A stretch of DNA of 64,000 bases from Peptococcaceae bacterium BRH_c4b (GCA_000961595.1 LADO01000066.1:1-64000), one strand, 5' to 3'. Shown: positions 1-8,547, numbered from the stretch's first letter. Notes: generated by a model from the letters alone, not told the origin. Program-made: numbers and translations.

Positions 1-1673
1 GGAAGTTTTCCCTGATCGTAGCTGAATACGGTGGTTCTATCGCCGGGCAGGGTGAAGGAAAGCATCCGGCCCACCGCGTCATATACATAGGTGGTTTTTT
101 GGTCCAGGGGGTTGGTAATTTCTTTTATGTTGCCGTACTGGTCATATTGAATACTGGTTTTTTTCCCGGCAGGGTCGGTGATACGGGTCATGTTCCCCAT
201 GTTGTCATAACTGTATGAGGTGGTCTGGTTCAGCCCGTTGCGAACGGAGGTTAGGTTGCCGTTGCTGTCATAATTGCACTCGGTTGCAGTCCCGCTGGGA
301 TATATGGCCTTGGTTAACTGGCTGTAGGCGGAACTGTACTCGAAACGGGTTTCGGAACCGTCAAAGGCAGTTATTTTAACCAGGTTGTTTTTGCTGTCGT
401 AACTGTATTCCGTTTTGTTCCCGTCGGGCAGTGTTACGCTGGTGCGGTTGCCGGCGCTGTCCCAGGTGCAGCTGGTAACGTTGTGCAGGGCATCCTCCAT
501 ACGGGTGATGTTTTGCTTATCATCGTATTCGTAGGTTGTGGCATTTCCGTCCGGGTCTTCAACCACGGTTTTCTGCTCACCGGGATATGAGTACGTGCGT
601 TCGGCAATCCCGCCGGACTGTACGGATTGGGTAACTTTCCCCTCGCTGTTGTAGCTGTAGGCAATGGTATTGCCCAGGGCATCGGTTATGCCGGTGAGAC
701 GGTGGCTGCCGTCATAGGTGTAGGTCTGTGTGGCCCCGTCCGGGCCTGTTACCTGCACCAGGTCTTTATTGCCGTCATAGGTGTAGCTGACGGTTCGGCC
801 CACGGGGTCGGTAACGGAAGTCAGTAAACCGTTCTGATATGTAAAGGTCAGTTTCCGGCCGTAGGGGTCCTGTACGTTTTTCAGGTTGCCGCTGCTGTCA
901 TAGGCTAAGGAAAGACGGTTGCCCTTGCGATCCTCAATGGCGGTCAGTTTACCGGCGTCAGCGCTCTGGCTGCGCCATGCGGCCTTGTAACCCTCATAAA
1001 AGTAGGTTACGCCTTCCTCGGTTTTAACGGTATAGTTACTGCCGCTATGGCGGGTAAGGGTTCCGGTGTTGCCCGGGGCGGCAGGGGTATAGTAGCCGTC
1101 ATCCAGATCATAGTATATGAGCGGGTCCCCGTCGCAGGAGTCCACCTGGCCCTCGGGGTCGTTTTTGGTGTAGTTGTAGAGCTGGTTGTTGCCGTTTCCC
1201 CGGTACTCTACAATTTTAAAATCTTCAAACATCTGCAGGTACTGATGGTAGCTGAATGTCCAGTTGTAACCCATGGGGCCTGACTGGTCGCTGCCGGTGT
1301 TGTATACCCTGGTCATGGGCAGGGGCAACTGCCGGCCGGGCACGGTCAGGTCGGTAACTTGCAGGTTCACGGAGCCGCTGGCGGCAGAGACGTGATCCTG
1401 GTTGTCCCCGAGACCGTTCAAGGATTTAACATCCAACGGTACGCTTTGGGGCGCCAGGGAGCCGGCCAGGCCGGCCATATTGTCCGCAGGCGGTCGCATT
1501 TGCCCCCAGCCGCCTGGGTCCAAGGGACCAAAGGGGTCGATAAACCCGGGTGCGGCATAGGTTTGCCGGGATGATTCAATGCCCGCAAAAACCGGGGTCA
1601 CCATGCTGCTGAAAGTAAATATCAGCAGGGTAATAACACTGGCAATTTTACAGGATAATTTCCTACTTCTCAT
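1..1673 (-). CDS. RHS/YD-repeat secreted protein, 5' part (runs off left edge)
   Basis: The minus strand is open from about 1676 to the left edge. The N-terminus is a signal peptide with a hydrophobic core (IASVITLLIFTFSSMV), then a Pro/Gly-rich linker, then a DUF6531-like entry segment (LPLPMTRVYNTGSDQ). From about residue 250 come many YD repeats, for example FTYQNGLLTSVTDPVGR and YDSNGNLTSVRNGLNQ. RHS-family proteins form beta-barrel shells and often carry a C-terminal toxin or adhesive tip; that end is outside the window. Two adjacent ATGs (1676, 1673) follow AGGAGG. The second has the better spacing (5 nt), so 1673 is chosen. Expression is probably set by the upstream c-di-GMP riboswitch and terminator. 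Whether it is polymorphic toxin or adhesin cannot be told from this part. Confidence 0.9.
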   Translation of the reverse strand, partial: MRSRKLSCKIASVITLLIFTFSSMVTPVFAGIESSRQTYAAPGFIDPFGPLDPGGWGQMRPPADNMAGLAGSLAPQSVPLDVKSLNGLGDNQDHVSAASGSVNLQVTDLTVPGRQLPLPMTRVYNTGSDQSGPMGYNWTFSYHQYLQMFEDFKIVEYRGNGNNQLYNYTKNDPEGQVDSCDGDPLIYYDLDDGYYTPAAPGNTGTLTRHSGSNYTVKTEEGVTYFYEGYKAAWRSQSADAGKLTAIEDRKGNRLSLAYDSSGNLKNVQDPYGRKLTFTYQNGLLTSVTDPVGRTVSYTYDGNKDLVQVTGPDGATQTYTYDGSHRLTGITDALGNTIAYSYNSEGKVTQSVQSGGIAERTYSYPGEQKTVVEDPDGNATTYEYDDKQNITRMEDALHNVTSCTWDSAGNRTSVTLPDGNKTEYSYDSKNNLVKITAFDGSETRFEYSSAYSQLTKAIYPSGTATECNYDSNGNLTSVRNGLNQTTSYSYDNMGNMTRITDPAGKKTSIQYDQYGNIKEITNPLDQKTTYVYDAVGRMLSFTLPGDRTTVFSYDQGKL

Positions 1674-1721
1674 CATGACCTCCTTGAAAATGGCGTCGCG
1701 CGAAATTCTAAAGGCCGTCTG

Positions 1722-1766
1722 AAAAACAAATAGACACCTTCCCGTTGCTTAAGCGGGAGGTGTCTA
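1722..1766 (-). terminator. Intrinsic terminator between riboswitch and RHS gene
   Basis: On the minus strand TAGACACCT-CCCG pairs with CGGG-A-AGGTGTCTA (13 pairs, one bulged A, about 8-nt loop). TTTGTTTTT follows immediately. It sits between the c-di-GMP aptamer and the RHS start, which is where the expression platform of a transcriptional riboswitch is expected. Confidence 0.85.
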
Positions 1767-1787
1767 TAAAACGAATGCAAATATTGT

Positions 1788-1882
1788 TTCCCACGGCAAC
1801 CCGGCTGTCATAGCAGGTTTTCCCCCTGCATTAGACCCGCAGTTTTGCGTCCCCGCCTTTCGGTGGGTTTGCCTTTTCGCTG
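1788..1882 (-). promoter_or_regulatory. Cyclic di-GMP-I riboswitch (GEMM-I) aptamer
   Basis: Read on the minus strand, the segment carries the hallmark elements in order: GGCAAACC, a GAAA tetraloop on P2, GGGACGCAAA, GGGTCTAA, a variable P3 stem with a GGAAAACC loop region, ATGACAGCCGGGTTGCC. These match the GEMM-I consensus, including the GNRA tetraloop and the tetraloop receptor (CCTAA/ATG-type) strands. It lies about 20 nt upstream of an intrinsic terminator and about 115 nt upstream of the RHS start. Known GEMM-I switches often govern surface, motility and adhesion genes. The sign of regulation (ON or OFF) is not determined here. Confidence 0.93.
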
Positions 1883-1902
1883 GTATGCGACATTTTTACC
1901 AT

Positions 1903-1931
1903 ATTTTAGACAAATTTACCATCCTTTGCAA
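1903..1931 (-). promoter_or_regulatory. SigA-type promoter for riboswitch/RHS transcript
   Basis: Minus strand TTGCAA (1931-1926), 17-nt spacer, TAAAAT (1908-1903). It would start RNA about 10-15 nt before the c-di-GMP aptamer. Confidence 0.65.
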
Positions 1932-1950
1932 TAAGAATATTTTCTTATAT

Positions 1951-2116
1951 TTATTGGGTATTCTGATTCATATTGGATCCTCCTGTAACTTTGATGTATC
2001 ACCCATCATAGAGAATAGCCAAACTCTAGTGCCTTTACGGATTATCGGTAAACTTTGGGGGCCAAAGTTAGTAGTGACAGCAAGAGTACTACCGTCAACC
2101 TCACGGTAACGTCAAA
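1951..2116 (-). other. MerR-type promoter remnant with Shine-Dalgarno and 6-codon ORF
   Basis: Within the gene-free stretch 1677-2130. The minus strand has TTGACG (2115-2110), a 19-nt spacer containing a partial dyad (GTTACCGTGAGGTTGAC) and AGTACT (2090-2085). The long spacer is typical of MerR-family promoters. About 105 nt downstream is AGGAGG (1984-1979) and an ATG at 1971, but the frame stops after six codons, just before the riboswitch promoter. This reads as the control region and start of a gene whose body has been lost. The rest of the stretch shows nothing I recognise. Confidence 0.35.
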
Positions 2117-2130
2117 GTCACAAAATATGA

Positions 2131-3920
2131 TTAAACACCAATCAACTCCAATGCGCTTTCAACATTCCAGCTGAGTTTGCGCAAACCGGAAGCAATACAT
2201 TTTACACCTTTTAAGCGTAGCAAGCTTATGGCAAGATTACGCATAGTTGCAAAAACACGTGGAGCAGAGCCAGTCCGGATCTGAGAACGGACGGTCTTCG
2301 TCGAATGTTACATCACGTACGTACCCAATGAAGAGAACACTCAATGGACCAGTGGCCACGAATCGATTCCAACAAGTATTTCTCATCTGCTTTTTCCTGA
2401 GATAAGCTGGTTACCAATTCCTCAGTATCTTGACGGAGATTATTGCCCTTAAGGTCTGTGGTGGAGCGGGCCACTTTGATAAACTGAGTCGCATAAGGAA
2501 AATTTGTTTGCCCCGTTTTTACGGGTGCAACTTGTATTTCACGTTTTTCAATACGGCCATGCCCTTTATCTAGCGTTTTATATGGAGGGGGAAAAATCAT
2601 CCTCATCGATATTGCGTATGGTTTCGAAGAGGTTCCCTTGATTTTGTTTTACCGGAAAAATATAGTCAGCGCCTTTGTCATCAACGATAAAACGGGCATT
2701 TTCTACCTGAGTTTGCATGGCATCAGCCGTCACAATCTTACCCTTTAAATCCAGCGGCTCAAGCAGTGGCTTGAAAGCTTTGATTTCATTGCTTTTCCGG
2801 TCGACCTGTGCTGGCCGATAACTATTCGGTCATGATGCAGCAGGGCCGAAACAAGGTGTACAGGCTTGGTGCTGGCTGATTTTGAGCCGCGTAAAACCTT
2901 CCCGTCTACAGCGATAATATCGTCAGTACTCTGGAAGGCAAGCCACTCACCTACTGTCAGGTCAACCTCATCAGCATTTACCGACTGGATGGTTCGGCGT
3001 AAAGTGGGTTCACTTGGTGGAACATATTTTCTAAGTGTATCACTATACCGGCAGCCGAGCCGCTTTAGTAACTCTTGAGATAAATCAGCAGCCCATTCGC
3101 CAAGGCCAACAAAGCTTTTAGCCCCGGACAAAAGAGCACAAATGGCCACAGCTAGGATAGATATCTGGGCATGCCGGATGCCACGCGGTTTTCGAGGATC
3201 GCTGATGCTTGCCAAATGCTCTAAAAGGCCTCCTTTGGTGTAAATCGGGACTGAATTTAAATCAATCAATGCCTTTTCCCCTCCCTCATATTCAGAAGGG
3301 AAAAATTGAGCAGATAATATTTGTTGGGCGTCTTTATGAAGCGTTTTTATAAAAATGGTCTTGGTCTCCCCGTGGTAGTAATAGACACCAGATTTGCGCC
3401 CATACCCACTGGTTTTACCAAGTGGAACCCATCCGGACGCACGGTAGCATATACCGCTAAAACGGCTGTGGTCAACAAATGTTTCCACTAGCAGAACCGG
3501 GTGGCCATGCACTGCCAGCCAGTCTGCCGGTAATCGTCTCATATTAAGTGCTAAAACCTTCGATGCCAAGTTCTTTATTTGTATGCCTGGTAGAATCAAA
3601 AAGCGCTGGTTGTTGGCGACAAACTTTAGCCGCTGTGCTTTTTGTTCTTGTGACCAACCAACAAATTTTTCGCGGTGCCTGCTTTTTAAGGCAGCAGAGC
3701 CCCACCCAATAAGAGCGACCCATTGCCCCTCCAATGTGGCAACATATTTAAGGGTCTCGCCGGTAAGGTTCTGAAAACCCAGGTAATGGTGTTCTTGCAT
3801 CAGGTTGTTCCAGGTCTTTTCTTCCTCTGGTGTAATTGGGCGGACTACCATTGAATTGAGGCTGATCTGTATTTTGTTGTCGTTTTTAATATGATTTATA
3901 TTTGTTCTATTTTTGTCCAT
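2131..3920 (-). pseudogene. ISAs1-type transposase with DruA-like (DUF4338) N-terminal domain, frameshifted
   Basis: Frame 1 (3920 to about 2745) opens with a DUF4338/DruA-like domain (residues about 25-215; VETFVDHSRFSG, GWVPLGKTSGYGRK). It then enters the ISAs1 transposase-associated region (HLASISDPRKPRGIRH) and the first DDE Asp (IAVDGKVLRGS). Frame is lost near 2808 and resumes as KSNEIKAFKPLLEPLDLKG and TADAMQTQVEN (second Asp). It shifts again near 2595 at a T5C5 run, then gives PPYKTLDKGHGRIEKREIQ and the Glu motif IRGHWSIECSLHW. Two 4-bp tandem duplications (near 2315 and 2287) break the C-terminus, which ends at TAA 2131. Full family length is retained but no active product is possible. 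It probably truncated the peptidase gene to its right. Confidence 0.85.
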
Positions 3921-4009
3921 AAGAACATCTTAGAGCATCTTGCAGAAAACCGCCAGCCAATATATGTAAACTGGACGGCTTTTAGATAACTTTTTACTTT
4001 GACGAGACC

Positions 4010-4600
4010 GTGGGTGTAAACCGTAATCGAACACGAGCTAGTCAACGATTTGCAGCAGTTCATGAGTTAGCGCATCCATACCTGGGTCATCATGGAGATA
4101 TAAGTTTTGTTGAGGAAGAGGAGGACCCGGTTCTCCACACTGAAGCTGATAATTTTGCCACTGAAATGCTTACGCCGAAAGACCGAATAATATCTTTAGC
4201 TTATAAACATAGAGATCCAATACCTCTTTTATATCAGATTATGCGTGTGCACGACGTGAGTCTTGAAATGGCCTGCAGACGAATGATAGAGCTTGAGATA
4301 TACCGTGGAGCATTTGTTTGCTTTAGTGAATTACAACCGTTTTTTGCTTACAATTCAAAGGGTTTTTCACTTGAGGCAGAAATTATCTATGACTTGCCTA
4401 AAATAGAACGTGGTTGTTTGATAGCCAAACATGAAACAATAAAAGGTGTAGCAGTAACTTGCTATATTCAAAGATTTAGGCAAAGTGGTAAATTTTTAGC
4501 AGCATGGGTTGAGGATAGTACAGCCAATCCAGAATCCCTATATGAAAAGCTTTTAGATAAATGGTTCGGCAATAAAAAACCCGGAATTACTCCGGGATAA
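4010..4600 (+). pseudogene. ImmA/IrrE-type metallopeptidase (M78/DUF955), 5'-truncated
   Basis: The readable frame begins DETVGVNRNRTRASQRF, then the zinc motif HELAHPYLGHH (HExxH) and the downstream helix EADNFATEML that supplies the third ligand. This is the typical ImmA/IrrE order. Such peptidases cleave phage or ICE repressors. The N-terminal part upstream of the HExxH domain is missing: an in-frame TAG lies at about 3980, right where the transposase remnant begins. The GTG at 4010 has no convincing Shine-Dalgarno and may simply be the first usable codon. The C-terminal 120 residues have no motif I recognise. The 3' end converges on the STAS/HATPase operon. A short product cannot be excluded. 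Confidence 0.6.
4572..4596 (-). terminator. Intrinsic terminator of the STAS/HATPase operon
   Basis: Minus strand CCCGGA-GTAAT-TCCGGG followed by TTTTTTAT, starting 8 nt after the stop of the STAS-like gene. The hairpin lies inside the 3' end of the convergent peptidase remnant. Confidence 0.75.
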
Positions 4601-4603
4601 ATT

Positions 4604-4900
4604 CTAGCAATTAGCAACACGTTTTTTTGATGCACTTCTTTCTTTTAGCACAAATAATATAATCGATTTGAATTCTTCGGAACAATTATTTAACTTTATT
4701 TTTTTCTTGAAATTATCAACACCGAGTTCCGAAACCAAACCACCAAACACTTCGTCAATAAAGGAATGTGATACCGCTTGGACTCCTCCAAAGTCAATTC
4801 TAATTGTATTATGGATATCAAGCAGCATTCTTAATTCATTAATTATCTTACGACCTAGAAAACGGCCTGTTAAATGCCTACCATATAATGATAATCTCAT
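4604..4900 (-). CDS. STAS-like domain protein (DUF4325 family)
   Basis: 98 residues, one small alpha/beta domain. The segment VQAVSHSFIDEVFGGLV matches the DUF4325 STAS-like signature: a (V/A)SxSFxDE turn followed by a helix, where anti-anti-sigma STAS proteins carry their regulatory Ser/Thr. Start ATG 4900 is preceded by GGGGTGA at good spacing. It lies 21 nt downstream of the HATPase gene on the same strand and ends at its own terminator, so the two form an operon. DUF4325 proteins are often encoded beside HATPases, suggesting a partner-switch pair. The target is unknown; no sigma factor is adjacent. Confidence 0.7.
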   Translation of the reverse strand: MRLSLYGRHLTGRFLGRKIINELRMLLDIHNTIRIDFGGVQAVSHSFIDEVFGGLVSELGVDNFKKKIKLNNCSEEFKSIILFVLKERSASKKRVANC

Positions 4901-4921
4901 TACTATTCACCCCTAACTTTA

Positions 4922-5848
4922 TCAATCAAAAACTTCATCAAAATCATCGTGAACAGCGTCCTCGGGAAACTCGGAATCAAAAATATCTTTTATGTTCACG
5001 GGTACATCTAAGTTAAATACCATATTAACAATAGTACCTTGCCAATATGGATATTTTATTATATCATCTTCAATGTTTGATATTTTATACATAGAAGAAC
5101 CTGAAATAATATTCATTTTACCTTGATTTTGGGTAATAATTCTTTTCGCTACAAAAAGACCTTCTCCAGCATTAGTAAATGGCTTACTAGTAATCTTTTT
5201 TCCAACACATAGCTTAAGTGCTTCGGCATCATTTACAATATAATTATAGTTCGGAGTATTTTTTAGTGATTCATACACACCAATACCGCAATCAGCTATT
5301 GCAATTTCAACCTCTATTGCATGCCTATACGTCTGAGCACAAACTATACCATTAATCGGAGAATTGCTGTGATGAAAAATATTGTCAATTATTTCTCCCA
5401 GTGTATGCGTTATTGCATTAAGCGTTCCGTCACTAATATTAATTTGACTTTTTATTACATCTGAAAGCTGACTTACCACTATATAAGCTGTATTAGCATC
5501 TATAACTTCTTTTAATTCACACAACCCAGAATTTTCTTGCCTATTTATAGTATCTTTAATGATTTTGAATTGACTATAAAAATCCATTCTTTCCATATAT
5601 GAACAAACATTTTTATTAATAGCCTCTTTTAAATAATACTCGGCATAACAATTTCGATTTTTAACATACTTCATTAAAGCAGCGACAACAGCTAAACCAG
5701 AAGGCCTAATAAAGTTAACATCTGAAAAATCAAAAGTTATACTATCACAATAATAATGATTATTATTAAATAAAAAGATCCATTCCTGATTAATATTCCT
5801 TATGGTATCAACATTAACTTCAACAGGCAATTTGTAAATATGATTCAT
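4922..5848 (-). CDS. STAS-like/GHKL ATPase fusion protein
   Basis: About 308 residues. The N-terminal ~120 residues look STAS-like (SITFDFSDVNFIRPSGLAVV). The C-terminal half carries the GHKL ATPase boxes: N-box LGEIIDNIFHHS (near 155), G1 IADCGIGVYESL (near 195), G2 NAGEGLFVAKRI (near 235). There is no histidine-phosphotransfer domain or membrane segment, so it resembles SpoIIAB/RsbW-type kinases or signalling ATPases rather than a sensor kinase. ATG 5848 is chosen because AAAGGTG precedes it at about 8 nt; an upstream in-frame ATG (5869) has no Shine-Dalgarno. Its DNA is AT-rich compared with the housekeeping genes, fitting horizontal acquisition. Confidence 0.7.
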   Translation of the reverse strand: MNHIYKLPVEVNVDTIRNINQEWIFLFNNNHYYCDSITFDFSDVNFIRPSGLAVVAALMKYVKNRNCYAEYYLKEAINKNVCSYMERMDFYSQFKIIKDTINRQENSGLCELKEVIDANTAYIVVSQLSDVIKSQINISDGTLNAITHTLGEIIDNIFHHSNSPINGIVCAQTYRHAIEVEIAIADCGIGVYESLKNTPNYNYIVNDAEALKLCVGKKITSKPFTNAGEGLFVAKRIITQNQGKMNIISGSSMYKISNIEDDIIKYPYWQGTIVNMVFNLDVPVNIKDIFDSEFPEDAVHDDFDEVFD

Positions 5849-6032
5849 AAATGCATCACCTTTAAACAACTCTTTCCGGATAGAAGAGAAAAATAAATTT
5901 AATACTAACCATATTTTAACAGAAACATGTGTTTGCTGTCAACGATAAAAATATATTCAAATGTCGCTTGCTGATTATATAATATTCCACAGCAAAACAT
6001 TTTACAAGTATACAACGAAGGCTACCAATATA

Positions 6033-6068
6033 GGTACCAGCCGCATTTATATCCCTGCAGGCGGTACC
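6033..6068. other. Imperfect palindrome upstream of serine recombinase
   Basis: GGTACC-A-GCC pairs with GGC-GGTACC around an 18-nt loop, about 50 bp before the recombinase start. No T tract follows. It could be an operator or part of a recombination site; this is only a structural observation. Confidence 0.3.
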
Positions 6069-6119
6069 CCACCCCTGAATCCAATGAAAATATACTCTAT
6101 CACCCAAAGAGTTGACTAT

Positions 6120-7904
6120 ATGAATAACATAATTAATTTTCGCACTGATTTTAAAGAAAAATCTCAAGAATTACGCTATGCTGTGGCTCTTGGACGCGTC
6201 TCCGACACTAGACAAAGACAGAAAAACGTTAGTATACCAGCTCAAAAGTCTCGTATTGAAGAATGGGCACAAAATAACAACGTTATCATTTTAAAATGGG
6301 ATAAATTTGACCACTCTGCATTCCGGGATCTAGACGCCGAGACAAGATTTACCGAATTAATAAACCATTCAATAAGAGACCGGCGAGTCTCTTTATTTTT
6401 AGTCGATGAGAAAAGCCGTTTTGCGCGTGATAGATATACACGTGTTGTTTACGAGGAAAAGCTACGCAGAGCTGGTGTAAAACTTATTGGTGTTAATGAA
6501 CCGGACTATGACCGTAAGTCAATTCACGGCGTTTGGATGGAAGGTATCAGTATCAAACGAAGCAATGTCAGTTGAAATTGCCTATCATGTTATGAAGGGC
6601 ATGACCGAAAATGCCGGACAACGTGATCCAGTGTCCGGCTGGTGTTATAAAAATGGCGGCTTCCCGCCTGATGGCTATATAAACACCAGAGTCGTACGCG
6701 GTAAAGACGCACGTGGCAAGGATATCGTAAAGTTAATCTGGGAGATAAATGAGGATAGAGCAAAAATCGTTCGCTTTATTGTCCTTGATTTATGGATGAA
6801 CCGAGGCATGTCCTGGAAGGCATCCCGTGACCACCTGAATTCTGACAATCTTATGTTTGTGACGGTATAAAGGGTCCTATGTATTCAGTTAAAGGTAATG
6901 TTTGGGGTGGGTCATCTATAAGAGAAATCTGTATCCGCGCTCTTGAAGGAGTGTACAGCGGCCTTTATTATTGGAACCGCACCGGCAGGGATCTGCGTGG
7001 AACAGGTACCAAATGGAAAGATACAACCGAGTGGACTGTAATTGAAAATGCACATCCGCCAATTATTTCACTTGAGGAGTGGGAACAATTGAAATCTGTA
7101 CGCGGCCCTGAGATAGAAGCACGTAAAGGCAAAGGAACGGCCAACCCCAAGACAGTTAATAGCCGTTGGCTTTTATCCGGCAAGAATGCCCTGGGAGAAG
7201 ATTTTTTTATTTGCTTAAACGGTACAGAGGAAGCTCCCCACCATCTTGTGAGCGCTCAAATGGGTAAAGATGAGTGGTATTTATGCGGCACCTATCGAAA
7301 CAAAGGTTTAGCCGGTTGCGATAAACCTTTTTATGTGGATAAATCCTTTGAAAACACTGTTTTCAGGGCAATATTAAATAGATTCTCCCCTGATAACATT
7401 AGTCAGTTAGTAAAAGAGGTTAACCAATTACTCCAAGCCGATATAAAAGATATACAAAGTTCAAAAAAACACATACAAAAACTTATTTCCGAAAACGACA
7501 AAAAGGCTCGGGAACTGGTTTCTGCTCTTAGTGAGGCTGGTGCTGGGGCTAAAAAATTCATTTTAGCCCAGTTGGAAGAACTGTCCAAAGAAAAGGATAC
7601 TCTTGAAAACCAATCAATCGACCTCGAAAAAGAAAAGCCCGAACTAAACCTTCTTGATGAAGCTACCATTTTAAATTATATAAAACGTGCCCCTTTACTA
7701 TGGGAAAACGGTACAAATGCTGAAAAGAGAGAATTTCTTAGAAGATTTATATATAATCTTGAGCTCGACCCAAATAAGGGTATTGTGTATATCAACTTTT
7801 TTGCCGACCCCTTACGTAGCAAGCCAATAACAATAAAAACAGTTAATGATCCAAAAAATGGTTCATTAACTGGCATATCTAATGGTGCCGGAGACCGGAC
7901 TTGA
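6120..7904 (+). pseudogene. Large serine recombinase (site-specific integrase), two frameshifts
   Basis: Starts at ATG 6120 (MNNIINFRTD). The catalytic domain shows AVALGRVSDTRQRQ with the nucleophilic Ser, VSIPAQKSRI, and VDEKSRFARDR. Near 6550 the frame shifts (+1 in a GTATCAGTATCA stretch) and resumes as NEAMSVEIAYHVMKGMTENA. Near 6868 it stops and resumes downstream as the recombinase domain (WGGSSIREICIRALEGVYSG). This is followed by a zinc-ribbon-like segment (YLCGTYRNKGLAGC) and a long coiled coil (about 7400-7650). Total length (about 590 codons) suits the family. The last codons (GAGDRT, stop) are read from the 3' end of the convergent tRNA-Leu gene, consistent with integration there. 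It is probably inactive. Confidence 0.85.
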
Positions 7905-7970
7905 ACCGGTACGTTCTATAAGAACGAGGGATTTTAAGTCCCTTGCGTCTGCCTATTCCGCCACTCCGGC
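7883..7970 (-). tRNA. tRNA-Leu (UAA), CCA encoded
   Basis: The minus strand folds as a class II tRNA: acceptor GCCGGAG/CTCCGGC with discriminator A and encoded CCA (7885-7883), anticodon arm AGGGA-CTTAAAA-TCCCT giving anticodon UAA, long variable arm CGTTC...GAACG, T-arm ACCGG-TTCAAGT-CCGGT. The serine recombinase remnant overlaps its last 22 nt on the opposite strand. Confidence 0.97.
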
Positions 7971-8234
7971 ATGTAACAATTTAAAAAACAGCCTGTAAAA
8001 GTGATTATACTATTAGCCGTTTTGAAAAGCAAGTGGCAGGTTATAGCTTATCTGGATGGCACAATGTTTTCCCGTGGTGAATAAGGTCAATAATTGTAGG
8101 AGAAACCATATGCCGGTTTGCCGCCTGCAGGCACCGGAGGACGGCACCGAATTCATATTTGTTTTTGGAAAACCGGATATATATGGTATTATAAAGGTTA
8201 TGAATGGCGAGAGACCAAGGAGGATACTGATAAA

Positions 8235-8534
8235 ATGGACAATACCAGACTGCAAAAAACAGTTGTGGTCAGCATACAGGGATGGGAACTGGAAGTCTTC
8301 GAGGGTCCCCGCAAGGTAAACGTCGATTTGCTTGGAGATATGCTGGAATTCAAGGGCATCTGGCTCACCGAGCCGGAGCGGGGCCTGGTTACCGTGCTCA
8401 GCTATGCCGATAAAATATTTTACCTCGAAATAACGGAATCGGAAATACCCACCCAGCGTCCCGGCAGGAGAAACAAGGTAACGCCGTTGAGGAGGATAGA
8501 CAACCACACACCGCCGGAAAATAACGAAGACTGA
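8235..8534 (+). CDS. Small hypothetical protein upstream of flippase gene
   Basis: 99 residues beginning MDNTRLQKTVVV, with AAGGAGG 11 nt before ATG 8235. Predominantly beta-type in the first 75 residues (GWELEVFEGPRKVNVD, LLGDMLEFKGIWL), then a charged, Pro/Arg/Asn-rich tail likely to be disordered. No signal peptide, membrane segment or known motif. It ends 13 nt before the flippase gene, so the two are probably co-transcribed. I do not recognise the family. Other frames over this DNA lack ribosome sites. Confidence 0.6.
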   Translation: MDNTRLQKTVVVSIQGWELEVFEGPRKVNVDLLGDMLEFKGIWLTEPERGLVTVLSYADKIFYLEITESEIPTQRPGRRNKVTPLRRIDNHTPPENNED

Positions 8535-8547
8535 AACGGGTAAAGCC

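Noticed and set aside
1712-1732. AAGGCCGTCTGAAAAAC resembling the end of repeat D
   Set aside because: Only one end and about 15 bp match; no second end nearby. It is explained by the terminator region.
1885-2109. 74-codon plus-strand ORF upstream of the RHS region
   Set aside because: It overlaps the riboswitch promoter and the MerR-type remnant on the other strand, has no ribosome site and no recognisable domain.
2000-6000. Second copy of the tRNA-Leu 3' end as left attachment site
   Set aside because: I found no match to GGTGCCGGAGACCGG to the left within the window; the other end of the element cannot be placed.
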